Part shown: one piece after another, positions 1 through 12,300 of the stretch
How the letters are laid out: each line of letters begins with the position of its first letter
How positions within the stretch are numbered: position 1 is the first letter of the stretch
Assembly (NCBI GenBank): GCA_039519185.1
Contig: CM076848.1
Coordinates: 188,602,628 to 188,666,627, forward strand
Reading direction: 5' to 3'
DNA length: 64,000 nucleotides
Origin: Astragalus membranaceus
Taxonomy: Eukaryota; Streptophyta; Magnoliopsida; Fabales; Fabaceae
Made by a program: the position numbers and the translations under genes
Notes under the pieces: generated by a model
What the model was told of the DNA's origin: nothing
The model's input: only the letters and a program-made list of their open reading frames with translations
Database searches by the model: none

Positions 1-1002
1 GGATATGAGACGGTTCTAGCTGCATGTACCAGTTGAGAGATGCCTCAGCAAGGCTCTCTTGGAAATAATGGATCAACAACTTGTCATCATGAGAATGTGT
101 AGCCATTTTTCTACAGTACATGGTCATATGGTTTTTAGGGCAAGTCACGCCTCGGTACTTGTCAAAGTCAGACACTTTGAATTTAGGAGGTAAAACCACA
201 TCAGGGATGAGACACAGATCACGAGCTTCTCTTGCTCTAGAGCTCGACCCTTCAATCATTCTTAAGCGCTCTTCTAACATATGATACCTGTCTCTAGCTT
301 GAGGAGTTTCAGCAGGATAGTTCTGAGGAAAACCATTCACACCGTAGTGAAGATTACTCATCGACACTACGGCTGGGTTCACGTGTGGGTCACGTGAGTG
401 AGTGGTATTCCCAGGAATTGGTCCCTGAACTTGGGGATGGACCCTTGGACCTGAGGCGTTCCCGTTCCTCCACTGTTTGCGGCTGAGATGGGTTGGACTT
501 GCTCTGCAACCCTAGGGGGATTACTTCCTGCATTAGCCTCGGCTCCTGGAGGTGTGTATCCGGGTGGGAGTCCCCAAGGCATCCTATGCATGGCTGGTTG
601 GCTCTGGTTGTTGGTCCCTGAAGTATGAGCAAATGTGACAGTCTCAAGACTCGGAGGAGGGAGAGCGACAGCAACTTCGGTAGTGACGGCGGGATTTTCA
701 GCGGCAGTTCCGTTCCTCAAAGCTTGTAGTATCCCCATCATTTCAGTCATCTGTGTTTCCATTGCCCCAATTTTTGTTCTCAATTCCCGATTCTCCTGAG
801 CCAATTGCTCTGGATTGGGAACCTCAACAGTTGGGTTACCATGGTCCGATTCACCACTTCCTAAGTCTTCAATAACAGGACAGTCCGGGTCATTCTGGTT
901 AGTTGCCATGAGCCTTGCTTGCAGACGAGTCAGGTATCGATGTTGGGGAACCAGCTTGTATTTTTCTCTTGATGGAACACAATTCATGAGCACGAGAATC
1001 AC
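1..1002 (-). pseudogene. gag: Ogre-like Ty3/gypsy gag, partial and frameshifted
   Basis: Minus-strand translation of about 1-380 gives a typical Ogre-type gag core: a conserved 'CPKNHMTMYCRKMA' stretch followed by 'LLIHYFQESL' and 'LNWYMQLEPSH'. The N-terminal part (about 470-909) starts around a MATNQND methionine, is polar, and has a heptad-like segment resembling a coiled coil. The two parts lie in different frames: the upstream frame hits a stop at 379 while the conserved core is read in another frame, so there is a one-base-type indel near 455-480. Gag would form the particle of the retrotransposon. The rest of gag and all of pol lie left of the window. It sits downstream of ORF1, the usual Ogre order. 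The family assignment rests on recognised motifs, not a search. Confidence 0.8.
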
Positions 1003-1343
1003 ATAAATGAATGCAAATGCAATGCAATATGTATGATTTTATGTTTATTTTGGTGCCGGGAATCGCGGTGCAACTCGTCTTGTCATAGGCGTGTAAGTTT
1101 AAAGCTTTAACACTTCTCCTTTTTTAATTTTCGGTTGCAACGAGGTTGGAAGCAATAGACAAAACAAACACACTTTATTCAAAAGGAATGAGTACTACAA
1201 CTTCGAACTCGAAAGAAAAGCCAAGTACAATATTCTGAAAACAACACTTTCAACAGAAAAGTACAATATCCCAAAGAAAACTACAACTTTTTAGAGAAAA
1301 TTTACAATTTCCTAATGATTATTACAATGCTCTAAAGTGAACT

Positions 1344-3416
1344 TCAAAGGCATATAGCTTTCAACTTCTCCTTCCTTTTTCTCTTCTTGCTTTCGGCTGC
1401 CCCCTTGGCCTTCTCCATGAGTTCTTCTGTCAGAATCTTGCAATACTCGACAAACTCACACACCTTGGCCGGAGTGTTGAAAGGGTTCATCTCTGCTTCA
1501 GCTCTTCTTAGCTTCTTGGGAACATCCTTCACAGCTTGGTTAGCTAGTCCTGCTAGCTTTGAAAATTTGCTCCTCCAAAGCTGAATCTCATCCCTTAGCT
1601 CCTTGACGATCTCTTGGTCTTCTATTCTGCCAATTAATGCCATGAAACGTTTCTCCTAATACTGACTTTCTGCTTGCACTTGCCCATAAGATTCCCTTAG
1701 GCATCGGAGATTCCTCTTCAATTCTTCCGACCTTCCTTGTTCAAACCCTAAAGCTTGTTAATACTCTTTCAAGATCCCTATGATAGACTCTCTATCTTGC
1801 CTGATGCTTTTCACTTGGTTCTCCAATTCAAACTTCATCACTTGGAATTCCTCTTTTGACTTAGCTAGCGCATCTCTAACCATTTTCTCATTCCTCCATG
1901 ACTTGGCATATAGTTTCTTCCATTCACTTGCTTCTGCCACAGCCTCATTCATCTTTGAGGCGCACCTCTTTACTTCCTCTTTAACACCTTTCAAATGTTT
2001 CTGAATTTCCCTCTTGCTCTCTTCTTCTATTTCAAGTTTCCTATTGGTTGCTTCAATAGCTGCGGCTTGGAGAGCATTTTCATTTTCTAGCTTCCGCTTG
2101 TCTTGCATCACCTTTCCCAATCTGTTTTGCAAAGCCCTTTTCTCTTCTTCTGCTTTAGATAAGGCCAACTTAGCCTCTTCTAGTTCTTTAACGAGGGCAA
2201 CGCGAGGTTCCGGTATTTTCTCTTCAAGCGATGACACCTTTTGGTTGGATGATCGAGTTTCCTTAATCCTCTTTTCAAGCCATTGAGTGAAGGAGATAGC
2301 AGTGGTCCTTTTAGATAACTCGCCTTTGTCCTTCCGCACCACGGTTTCCCAAGCTTGCAAGACTCGCCGAAGTAAGTCATCGTCTTTAGGGATCCCCGCA
2401 TGGAGGTAAAAACGAGACAGCATAGCTTCGGAGGGTGAGTCCCGCATAGGGTACCCGAGTTGTCTCAAGGTCAAAGATGGGTTATAATTGATGCATCCCT
2501 GTGTTCCCATGAGAGGAACGTTCTGGAAACTGCCACATTGAAATATCACTGAGGGTTTATCTTCCCAACACTTGTTCGAGAACCATCGAATTTGAAGAGC
2601 ATAGAGGTTCTTAAAAGTATCCTTCCACTCCTGAGGGCTCATAGTCTTCGGATTACAACCCAAGGCATAGGAAAGCAAATCCCCAACATCACTTTTGTTA
2701 ATGCACACATGACTGATCAACCAAGCATATAGCACGGGGAAGGAACAACACATCTTATCCTTTCGGAACTCATGATGGCGGGTGAAGGCACGATAGGTCT
2801 CTGCGAGAATAGCGGGAACCGGATTGATGGGACTTTTTGCACTCTTGAAAGCTAGGAACACACCAATAGCGGTTTCATCTATATGTTTCTCAATCTGAGG
2901 GAAAAGAACAATGCCGAAGATGGTCAAGGCTAGTACTTGCTTGAAAGAAACCCAATCATCTGATACTACATAACTAGTCATCAAACTCTCAAAGTACTCC
3001 TGAGGAAACCCAAATATCTTGTTACGCTCAACTTTGTGGGACCGCACCTCTCCTACACTGATTTGTAGTAGGGAAGCAAACTTCTCATCTGAATAATGCT
3101 GCCCCTGATACTGGTAAGGTCTAACCTCTGAGCGATCAAAACCCAGAATCTTCTCATACTCCTCTAGGGTAGGCGCCATTTGGAAATTCTTGAAAAGAAA
3201 GCACCTAACCTCTGAATCATATAACCAACATAGGGCGGCGATAACACTCTCTTGTACTTCTAACTGTAATAACTTGCGGATGTTCCCATAAGTCTTGTCG
3301 AAGGACCGGAACTCAATAGGACCTAATAGGGAAGCATACTCCTTCAAACTAGTTACATCAATCTTCTTTACAATGGGGAACCTCGAATTGAATGCGGTTT
3401 TGCCTTTTGATTCCAT
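1344..3416 (-). pseudogene. Ogre-type ORF1 (DUF7745-like), two in-frame stops
   Basis: Ogre elements carry an extra ORF of unknown function between the 5' LTR and gag, and this one matches that position. The first 552 codons (3416 down to 1758) begin MESKGKTAF and have a plant 'DUF7745-like' globular N-terminal half ('PTLEEYEKILGFD' near residue 85) and a long charged coiled-coil C-terminal part. The frame runs past a TAA at 1758-1760 and a TAG at 1656-1658 without shifting, then continues as 'MALIGRIEDQEIVKELRDEI' to its natural end at 1344. Full length would be about 690 residues. Both stops could come from Gln codons by C-to-T change, which fits decay of a methylated repeat. The element is probably not coding now. 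Confidence 0.75.
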
Positions 3417-4673
3417 ATTGCTTCTTACACCCCTGTGACAAGGTTCAGTGTTATGTTGCGATTTCCGGCAAACAAACTTTAATGCATGAAGAATGCAAAT
3501 GATGAAAGTTTTTTTTCAAAATTTTGTCAGGTGCAAATGCAATGGTGCAAAATGATGTGAATGCGAAATGATGTGTTATTTACATGGAAAAAGGGTAAGA
3601 AAATGAGGTTATTGGTGGTACTTTGAATATTTTCAAAGATACACGCTACATGCCACCTCATGTAGGTGTTTATGAGGGGAAAAGAAAATTACTTTCTACA
3701 ATTTTGAAATAGAGTTTGAGGAAAAGGAATGCCTAAGCTAATGCAACAAACAAAGGCGTGCCCCGTGTCCTACAAAGGGTGGGAATCCTAGGGTCTAGAT
3801 TCGACGAAAAGGGTAATCCCCCCATGTACGTTCTAATCACTTCCTCACAATGGCAACCAAGAGCTAAAGTCTCTCTCATGATGACACTCACAATCGTAGA
3901 AAGCTACCGAGTGTGAGGCATCATGACAAAGCGCACTCTTGGGTGAAACTTTCATGAGAGCCATACAGACAAAGGTCTACGAATGGCAGTCACAAATCGT
4001 TCCCACTCTCCTAGGTTTTTGTTCAGACCTTGGGTTTTAGGCCCCACTCAATGCTCACAAGTATAGGGTGTGAAGTGTGTGTTGAGGGCACAACACCTAG
4101 AAATAACTACCCTTCCCCACCTGCAAGAAAAACCATGAACAGTCCAGACAAAAAGGTCGTCTACCCTAGGGTTCAACATGCATACATCATTTCAATATAC
4201 AAACCATCCTAAGAAGTCAACAATAATTACACGCATTGCTTACCTCAAAGAAAAGGAGCCGAGAAGAGGGGACATAATAGAATTGGGGAATATGCATGAA
4301 CTTACCTCAAAGAAAGGGAGCAAAGAAGAGGGAACATGATAAGATTGGGGGAATGCATGCAAGAAAGAAGCATATAAGCAAAGAGGATAAGAGGAGAGAC
4401 TATCTATCACTTTAAGCAAGAAGCGAACATAGAAGAAGAAGGGATAAATACACATGAATGCAACATGATAATGTGAGAATGCAATGGAATTGCCAAGATG
4501 CAATCAAGTAGACATGAGAGAAAGGAGAAGAAGAAGGAATGTTCTAAAATCTAGCAAACAAATGGCATGGAAAATAGAACAAAAGTAGGAAGAAGGGAGG
4601 TAAAACAAAGCATGTTAAATCAGCAAAGCAAATCACACATTCAATTAATCGGCTCGACCCACTTAAGAAAAAG
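3417..4673 (-). other. Ogre-like 5' leader between primer site and ORF1
   Basis: Untranslated leader of element A, read on the minus strand. No credible ORF. It contains two related purine-rich segments around 4240-4340 that share a 'cttacctcaaagaaa' start and an 'agaagagg' core, a small diverged tandem repeat. Long leaders are usual for Ogre elements. Confidence 0.6.
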
Positions 4674-4693
4674 AATCCCCAGCAGAGTCGCCA
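4674..4693 (-). other. Primer binding site (tRNA-Arg type) of element A
   Basis: On the minus strand TGGCGACTCTGCTGGGGATT lies two bases after the LTR end. It is complementary to the 3' end of plant tRNA-Arg apart from a small mismatch. tRNA-Arg priming is typical for Ogre elements. The tRNA-Arg(ACG) copy inside the nearby CACTA element (9061-9132) would pair with it with three mismatches. Confidence 0.85.
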
Positions 4694-6529
4694 GCTGTCG
4701 CACCCCGAGAAATCCTTGGAGGGATTTTTCTTCGCACAACGGGTTTTTAGAGTCGCCACCAATATTTTTTAAAGGTAAAACATCGAAAAAACCTTTTTTG
4801 GAAAGCAATGGTCTTTGGAACCATTAGATTTGGGTTCGGGGGTCTAATTACTTATGGGGAAGGTATTAGCACCCCATAACGTCCCTTCAAAGAAGGGTTA
4901 CCTTAATTAAAATATGTGATTTGCAAAGTTGATTCGGAAAAATGCTTTGTTTTTACCTCTTTTGTTGATGAATGACTTAATGAAAAGTCTTTAGTTTTCG
5001 CGCTTGACGGAGAGTATCCGCTCCTACGTATCTCCCGGTGCGATGGAAAATTCAAAGCAACGTAGTTCTTGTTTTTGAAAAATGTTTTATTTTGGAAAAG
5101 TGTTTGGTTTTTGAAAGGAAAAATGTTTTGGGTTTGTTGTGCTTGACGGAGAGTATCCGCTCCTAGGTATCTCCCGGTGCGATGGAGAATTCAAAGCTAC
5201 GTAGTTCTGGGTTGTCTAGAAAAAGGTTTTTGTTTTTTTTACCTTGTTTAATTGTGAAAATTGAGCTTTCATGATGATCAATTGAGCAAAGGCTCCAAGT
5301 GACCACCATTAGCACTCCATTGTTAATAATCATGCAAGCAAAGGCTTCGCAAGACTACTAACAAAGTTTTGATTTAGTGAAAATCTTTAGGAAAATTAGG
5401 CATTCATGATGATCAATTGAGCAAAAGCTCCAAGTGATCGCCACTAGTACCTCATTGTTAATAATCATGCAAGCAAAGGCTTCGCAAGACTACTAACAAA
5501 GTTTGATTTTGAAGAGTTTTCGCAATTGGATTGATTCTTGTTTAGGGAATGATTTTGATGCTTGATAAAGCTTTTGATTGAAAGTGGACCTAGACTACAC
5601 ACATTATGACACGATACATAGATAGGCAAGGAATGAACTCAAGTTGAACATTTTGGCAAAAATGCATGAATAGGCAAGAAAATTAACCTAAGTTGCACAT
5701 CTTATTGAAGATGCTAGGCAATGGGATGAACCTAACTAGGCATTTATGACACAATATGTGAATAGGCAAAGGAATTTCAAAGCACAAGTGATATCAAACT
5801 TCTAATGAATCACTTGCAAAACCCTAAGGGTTTCACATCAACATTAGACATAAGCGCCCATGTGGTATCCTTTTGATGTCATCAATGTCTAATACATTTC
5901 TTCAATCAATCACATGGAAGGAATAAATTAAAAGGGGCATTTGCCTCATGCAAGATCATAGGCAAGTCTTAAGACTAAATTGACAAGTTTAGGCAATTAG
6001 GGGGTTGAATCCCTTTAGGTAATCTTTGACACTTGGGATATGCACAAGTGCATAGGTGTCAAATCCTCTTACCAAATCGTCAACACAAAACCAAAAATTG
6101 TTTCAAAACAATTACTTATTGTTGCACCCGAAAAGGTCCCTGAGGGGATTTTTCTTCGTTTACAACTTTTTAAAACAATGAAAAACCTTTTTGGAAAGCG
6201 GACGGCCTTTTGGAAAATCGGAGGATTTGGGTTCGGGGGTCGGTTAGGCATGGGGAAGGTATTAGCACCCCACACCTCCTTTCTACCGAAAGGAAACCTT
6301 TAATTAAACGTGTGGTTTTAAGTGTTGATTTGGAAAATACTTAAATTTTCCTCAAAGGGAATGAGAAGACTTAATGAAAATTTTTATTTTTTGCGCTTGA
6401 CGAGAGTTAGCCGCCCGCTCCTACGTATCTCCCGGTGCGATGGAGAATTCAAAGCTACGTAGTTCTTGGTTGTCCTGAAAAAAGGTTTTTGTCTTTTATC
6501 TTGTTTAGGTGAGTCTTCGCAATAGGGAT

Positions 6530-6930
6530 GAGGATTCGAGATGACCAAACAACAAAGGTTTAGAGTGGTCACACTACTAACTCTTTTGAAAATGAAATCA
6601 TCATTAACAACCAAATGGCAACGGCGCGAGTGATCATTAATGATAATCAGTTGTGCTTTTGATTCGAGTGTTCGCGATGACCAAACAACAACGGTTTAGA
6701 CTGGCCGCGGTACTAACTCTTTTGAAAATGAAATCATCATTAACAACCAAACGGCAACGGCGCGAGTGATCAGTAATGATAATCAGTTTTGCTTTTGATT
6801 CGAGTGTTCGCGATGACCAAACAACAACGGTTTAGAGTGGCCGCGCTACTAACTCTTTTGAAAATGAAATCATCATTAACAACCAAACGGCAACGGCGCG
6901 AGTGATCATTAATGATAATTGGTTCTTACT
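6530..6930. repeat. Three-copy ~137-bp tandem repeat in LTR B
   Basis: Three diverged copies begin near 6533, 6661 and 6798. Each holds 'gatgaccaaacaacaa', then 'actaactcttttgaaaatg', then 'ggcaacggcgcgagtgatca'. Tandem repeats inside LTRs are common in this element class. Confidence 0.8.
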
Positions 6931-8451
6931 TTAGGTAATCAAAAGGGTTTTCGCAATCGAATTGATTTTTGGTTTGTGAGATGGCTTCTTGATGTTTGAA
7001 AGTGTTCTTGGTTATGAAAAAGATTTGAAATTGTAAATGTTACTAACGAGTAACAAATTGTAGTATAATTTGAATGCGACATGGTTTTGAGGTGTTACTA
7101 ACGAGTAACAAAGGTTTTGAACTTTGAAGTCGGATTACAAAGTCAATGCGATCATCAAAACCAGCAAGCAAATCGTGAACACCAATTCAATACTTAATCA
7201 CATAACAAGCACAAAAACAAGTATAAATGAATAAGAACACATGTGCATCAAGACTAGGGGGCTAGCCTATCCTTTGCAATTCCTTACATTAACAAGTGAG
7301 AATGCATCAAGACTAGAGTTAGTCCATCCCTTGCCAAAACCTACACAAACTCCAAGAACCAACACCACAATTGCAAGTGAGGATGCATCAAGATTAGGAC
7401 AACCTATCCTTTACAAAACCTACACGAACCCTAAATTACATTTACACAAACCTTTCAAGGTGAATGCCATCATAGGCCAAATTGGCCTTCAAGCATTCAC
7501 GCATTATTTAACTATCATAAAAGGAAACCTAAATTTGCGTCTTCCTGCTCATTAAGAATTATAAAAGAGAGATTGAATCATTTCTAGGTAATCCTCCTCA
7601 CTTAGATCGAGGTGCACTAGGCGCAAGTGAGAGTCACTTAACCAATCATCAACCTAAGACAAATTATAAAGTAATTCATAAGAATAAGCAATCTTATACA
7701 CTAAAAGGAGGGTTGAATCACCTAGAGCAATCTTCATCACTTAGAACAAGGTGCACTAGGCACAAGTGAGAATCTCTTTGCCTATCATCAGTTTAAACAA
7801 CACCTAAACTAAAAGGGTTGAATCATATAGAACAATCCTCATCACTTTAAGCAAGGTGCACTAGGCACAAGTGAGAGTCATATTGCCTATTATCAACTTA
7901 AAATGATAAGCAAACATATAAAAACCCTATTTATTCACAATATACGACCCAAATACATAACCAAGAACCCATTTATTTTTGAAAGCAAGTGAGATAATAT
8001 GAGAAAACGAGCTAGATTACAATTTTTGGTAAAGGTTCATGTGATTAGGCAAAGAAATGCACAAAACTAACATAAACCATATTTTTCTACAAGTATGCGA
8101 AACATAATATGCCATAAAACAACATTTTATTTCATGAAATGCAAGGGTCAAGATCCAAATCAACACAAATCATCAATCATTCAAGGGTGAGAAGCACCAT
8201 AAGCACCCAAGCCTCCCTAAGTGCTTGTCAAAGTGCTTATGACACTTCTCACCAACAACAATCAACAATATGAGGATATGAAGATGATATGATGAATGAT
8301 TTTACATTTTTGAGGCAAGAACTCAAATATGATGCAAGGTTTTAAGGATTTTACCTTAACTCCAAGTTAGAAAGTGAGATGAGAAGATGAAACTAGACAC
8401 AAATCAACAAAACTCCAAGGTTCTTCAAAGAAATACCCACTAGTGCAAAAA

Positions 8452-8995
8452 GGGGATTTAAAGTCAGGCGAAAAGGGGATTTAAAGTCAGGCGGGCGCTT
8501 GACTTTTATTAAGTCGACTTTGTATGTCTGGAGTTTTAAAGTCAAGCGATAGCCTGACTTCGTAAGTATGTTTTAAAGTCAAACATTTATTGCGCCTGAC
8601 TTCGTAAGTATGTTTTAAAGTCAAACATTTATTCTTGCCTGACTTCGTATGTATGATTTAAAGTCAAGCATTTATTTTTGCCTGACTTCGTATGTATGAT
8701 TTAAAGTCAAGCATTTATTCTTGCCTGACTTCGTATGTATGATTTAAGGTCAAGCTTTTATTATTGCTTGACTTTAAATCATACTTACAAAGTCAAGCAA
8801 GAATAAATGCTTGACTTTAAATCATACTTACGAAGTCAAGCATTTATTCTTGCCTGACTTCGTAAGTATGATTTAAAGTCAAGCTTAAACTTGCTTGACT
8901 TCGTATGTTTGATTTAAGGTCAAGCTTTTATTATTGCTTGACTTCGTATGTATGATTTAAGGTCAAGCATTATTGCGCCTGACCTTAAAAGTTTT
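8452..8995. repeat. CACTA left subterminal repeat array
   Basis: About ten units alternate AAGTCAAGC or AAGTCAGGC with the inverted GCCTGACTT, spaced by 'cgtaagtatg' or 'cgtatgtatgattta' linkers. Subterminal repeats in CACTA elements are binding sites for the TNPA-type protein. The alternation of direct and inverted copies (for example around 8755-8850) would fold into hairpins if transcribed. Confidence 0.85.
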
Positions 8996-9060
8996 TTTTT
9001 TTTTTAAATTTTGGTTTAATCTATACACCCTGGTTATACAAATTTTTCATTAAAAAGAAG

Positions 9061-9132
9061 CGACTCCACTGGGGATCGAACCCAGATCTCTGGTCCCGTA
9101 GACCAGCGCCTTATCCATTGGGCCATGGAGTC
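9061..9132 (-). tRNA. tRNA-Arg (anticodon ACG) captured in the CACTA element
   Basis: The minus strand folds as a full cloverleaf. The 7-bp acceptor stem is GACTCCA/TGGAGTC with discriminator G. The anticodon stem CTGGT/ACCAG encloses loop CTACGGG (anticodon ACG), and the T arm CTGGG/CCCAG encloses TTCGATC. The D arm carries 'AATGGATAA', and the A box and B box (GGTTCGATCCC) are intact. It is 72 nt with a 4-nt variable loop, one base shorter than the usual plant tRNA-Arg(ACG). A TTTTT Pol III terminator follows a few bases after the 3' end (about 9052-9056 on the plus strand). It looks transcribable. The one-base-short variable loop is the only visible defect. Confidence 0.9.
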
Positions 9133-9138
9133 ATATAT

Positions 9139-9360
9139 CAGTAAAGTAACGCTTAATGAATGTAACCAATCAAGTGCTAGTCAACTTGCATTCTCAAAAT
9201 AGAGTAAAACATATATATTTCTCAAAACAAGCATAATTTCCCAAAACAACAGTAAAGTAACGCTTAATGAATGTAACCAATCAAGTGCTAGTCAACTTGC
9301 ATTCTCAAAATAGAGTAAAACATATATATTTCTCAAAACAAGCATAATTTCCCAAAACAA
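9139..9360. repeat. 111-bp tandem duplication next to the tRNA
   Basis: Copies 9139-9249 and 9250-9360 both start 'cagtaaagtaacgcttaatg' and look essentially identical, so the duplication is recent. It lies just upstream of the tRNA gene. No coding potential. Confidence 0.9.
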
Positions 9361-10529
9361 CTCTGATTTCAACATTAACCTTGAAAATTCTCAAGGCAAA
9401 CTAGCAATATACACTATACAGAGGCTGTTAGCAACAGGAAAATAACTAGAACAAAACAATTGGGATCTTAATAAAATTCATGATTTAAATTACATCAAGA
9501 CTTTGTCTAATAGAACTGAATATTATACTTGTACACTGAATACAATGGCTAAGTTACAACATTAGGATCATGATGTAGAAAATACCTTAGCAGATACAAA
9601 ACAATTGACAGCCTTCTGTGCTCAACCATATCCGGCAAAATCACCTTGTGATTCTACATCAGCTTTCACCTATTCAAAAATGAGAAATATTTTCATAAAT
9701 GTGCTAGGAGTTACTTAAGTGTCGAAATCAGAAAAATAACAAAATGAATGAAAACTTCAACCCCAATTCTTGAATAGGAGACAAGTCTCTATCCACTGTC
9801 CTATCAACCGGATCAATCAACTGAATTTATCATTAACATAATTAATTTATTAATCACCAAAGCAAAATAACCCCAATCATCCACCATCCAATTCAATAGT
9901 ATTGTATATAGGAAAACAATAGTCTTGTTTCAATGCATATGATTCCATACTTGCCCTAACTCAGTTTCAATTATGCATATCCAAACTCAGTTTACCTTTG
10001 TATAACTAAGTTTACCTTTGTATAACTAAGTTCCATCTTGAATCAGTAAACTTTCAATGCCATAATTTAAGTGTTTATAAAGCTTCTGGTAGTTTGCTTT
10101 ATGTATGTATATTTTGTATGGGACAATTAGACGCCTTTTTTTATCATCCCTAAAGCATTCATACTCCAAGAAATGTAGCCTGACCCCCAAGGCATAGCTG
10201 AAAGCACTAATTTACAAAACACTATATAATCTCATTTTCAATTGCTATATATGAACCAAGGCCTTTGGATACTCATTAACTTTCATCGTAATGATACAAT
10301 AACTTAAATAATATATACCTGCAATTTCTTCCCAAGATTTCTTCACGACTATACTCTGTGAGCTCTAAGAAACTATCCGATGCAAAGATCTGAAAAAACA
10401 AATCAAAATTTTACCTAAATCCCATAATAGCAACAAGTACTCTCAAATTTCATCATTAAAAGCATCAAGTACTCTCAAATTTCTATAATAGAAACTTGAA
10501 TTTCTATAATAGCAACAAAGTCAGATTAC
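9361..10529. other. CACTA interior without a recognised gene
   Basis: AT-rich, intron-like or untranslated-looking sequence with no ORF or exon I can identify. It probably includes introns captured with the neighbouring VPS38-like exon. Confidence 0.4.
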
Positions 10530-10756
10530 TTGACCTTCTAAAAACAGGGGGAACTCTACATGCTTGCCATTTGTGAAAGACATTGCACTTGATGATGCTT
10601 CAGAAGATGTTAGCTCTATTGAAGGTGCATTGTCAATAATGTATGAATGAGAGGCACCCAACCGTATAGGATACCGCAAAGTAGCTTGCAAGTACGAGGC
10701 TATAAGTGAAACAGCTTGCAAAAACACCAGTCTAGTATAAGAACATCTCTTATTCA
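10530..10756 (-). pseudogene. Captured exon resembling plant VPS38/UVRAG
   Basis: Read on the minus strand between an acceptor (...atgcag) and a donor (GTAATC), it encodes 'AVSLIASYLQATLRYPIRLG' followed by 'SHSYIIDNAPSIE' and 'VEFPLFLEGQ'. From memory this pattern matches the plant VPS38/UVRAG-like subunit of the class III PI3-kinase complex, which acts in endosomal sorting and autophagy. Only one exon is visible and it could not make a functional protein alone. It lies inside the CACTA element among other captured fragments. Exon identity is based on motif recognition, and a UVRAG/ATG14 family search would settle it. Confidence 0.55.
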
Positions 10757-11154
10757 CTGCATATATAAGACCATGACAATAGTAGGCTATCAGACAACAA
10801 GAAAATTCGAAATATGTATGCTATTAGGGTAAAAAATTAATAAGACCATGACAATATAAGATACACGCAGACATACAACTGCAATGAATGGGGGGATATC
10901 CTTATATTCAAAAACGGCAAGTCAGCATCTAGCAGTGTGAGTACAAGACATGTAAGAACATGTAATTTACACAAACATAAATTTTGAGACTAGAGAAAGA
11001 ATACACATCACATGATGATGTCCCAAATAGGGCTTTTCTGTACTGTGAAGCAGTAAAACATTATCCATAACCATCTTAACAAGGGGTGACAAATATTATA
11101 GAAAGAACATTATTACTACTCGGGCTGTTCATGAGGCATAATCCAGTTGACAAA

Positions 11155-11480
11155 TGGTTCTGGAAATGAATCTTTTGTGCCTTTGGTTGTGTTTCGCGGT
11201 AATCACGAAATCATAGACCGATTAGAAGAATGTGGACCTTCCATTTGCGTTGAGTAAGGGATGTAATATTTAAAGGTAAGGTTATGAAATTAAAATAGAA
11301 CAAAGTGTAGGGATGAATACCTTCAGTTGCAGCAGTTGCAGAAAGGGGAGAATGAAGGGCCAAAAATCATCTAGCTTGTCATCCAGCAGTTGCAGCAAAG
11401 AGAATTTGTTCTGGAAATGAAGCTTTGGTGCATTTGGTAGAGTTTGGCGGTAATCACGAAATGATAGTGATTTTGCTTCA
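11155..11480 (-). repeat. Duplicated ~65-bp exon-like segment
   Basis: Two diverged copies, at about 11155-11216 and 11408-11470, share 'ttctggaaatgaa' and 'ggtaatcacgaaat'. On the minus strand both can be read as 'FRDYR-T-P-A-K-HFQN'. I do not recognise the source. A small duplication of captured sequence is the simplest reading. Confidence 0.5.
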
Positions 11481-11625
11481 GAATTCAAAAGAACTGAATT
11501 CTTGTGAATTTCTTACCTATTGATAAATGATAGGGCAACAAAATACAATTAGAGCATGAGAAATATCCGACAACAATAAATGCATAGATGCAATATATCA
11601 GCTTGGTAAAAGTTAAGATAGCTAC

Positions 11626-11695
11626 CTTGTGCAAGTGAAACTTGGCTTCTCTAATTTGAACTAGAAGATCACTTGGAATATCAGCTGAAACATAC
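11626..11695 (-). pseudogene. Unidentified captured exon
   Basis: On the minus strand a 70-nt open segment lies between an acceptor (tatgcag) and a possible donor (GTAGCT) and encodes 'YVSADIPSDLLVQIREAKFH'. It looks like a genuine coding exon, but I do not recognise the family. It is one more piece in the CACTA collection, in the same orientation as the others. Confidence 0.4.
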
Positions 11696-12047
11696 CTGCA
11701 TATGAAAGAGAGGAAATGTTATCAAAAGTTCAAAACAATATTATCAGAAGTTTCAATTCAATATTTATTTTCAAGTCACTACTAGTATCAGATCACAGCA
11801 TAGAAGATTAAGCTGAAGAGGTATTTGTTGTTCATTTAACATACCAAGGTATTTGTGTGCCTATGTTTTCACAAAAACAACCCTGCTAAAGTACCTCTAA
11901 TGGAACGCACCAGCTCCAGTTGCCTCAACCAAACCTGTCAACACAAAACTGCCTGGGAATAAATTAATAGCTCAAACTCACGAACTTAGAACAAATTGAT
12001 AGTCTAAGTAATAAATTTTTGAATGACAATCCTAAGTATATACTTAC

Positions 12048-12300
12048 AGCACTTCCTCAGTAAGTTTTTCGAGATTGTTCAAGTTGGAAGGCACTCTCCC
12101 GTTTAATTGATTCCTATCAAAGCGGCTGCAGTCAAGAGAAATACTCGTTTCAGCCGAAGAAATTCAGAGACAGCATAAATTGTGAGTGAAATCACTTAGC
12201 CAATGGTGATAATATACTTACAGGCTACAGCACTTCCACTGTGCTCACGGAGCTAAGAGAGCTAGGAATGCTGCCCGTTAGTTTATTGCTGTCAAAAAGC
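12048..12300 (-). pseudogene. Captured LRR receptor-kinase exons (two repeats)
   Basis: Two minus-strand exons each encode about one leucine-rich repeat, separated by a short intron. 12222-12300 gives 'LFDSNKLTGSIPSSLSSVST' then 'VEVL' and hits a TAG near its end. 12048-12125 gives 'RFDRNQLNGRVPSNLNNLEK'. The order, spacing and 'NLNNL' pattern resemble the LRR VIII-1 receptor-like kinases, whose LRRs are split one per exon. No transmembrane or kinase part is present. It is a dead fragment in the coding sense, but splice sites (GTAAGT donors) are kept. Confidence is good for LRR and moderate for the subfamily. Confidence 0.65.

Noticed and set aside
8452..8995. CRISPR-like or satellite array
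   Set aside because: The repeats alternate orientation and have variable linkers, and they sit beside a CACTA terminus, so subterminal motifs explain them. The genome is eukaryotic.
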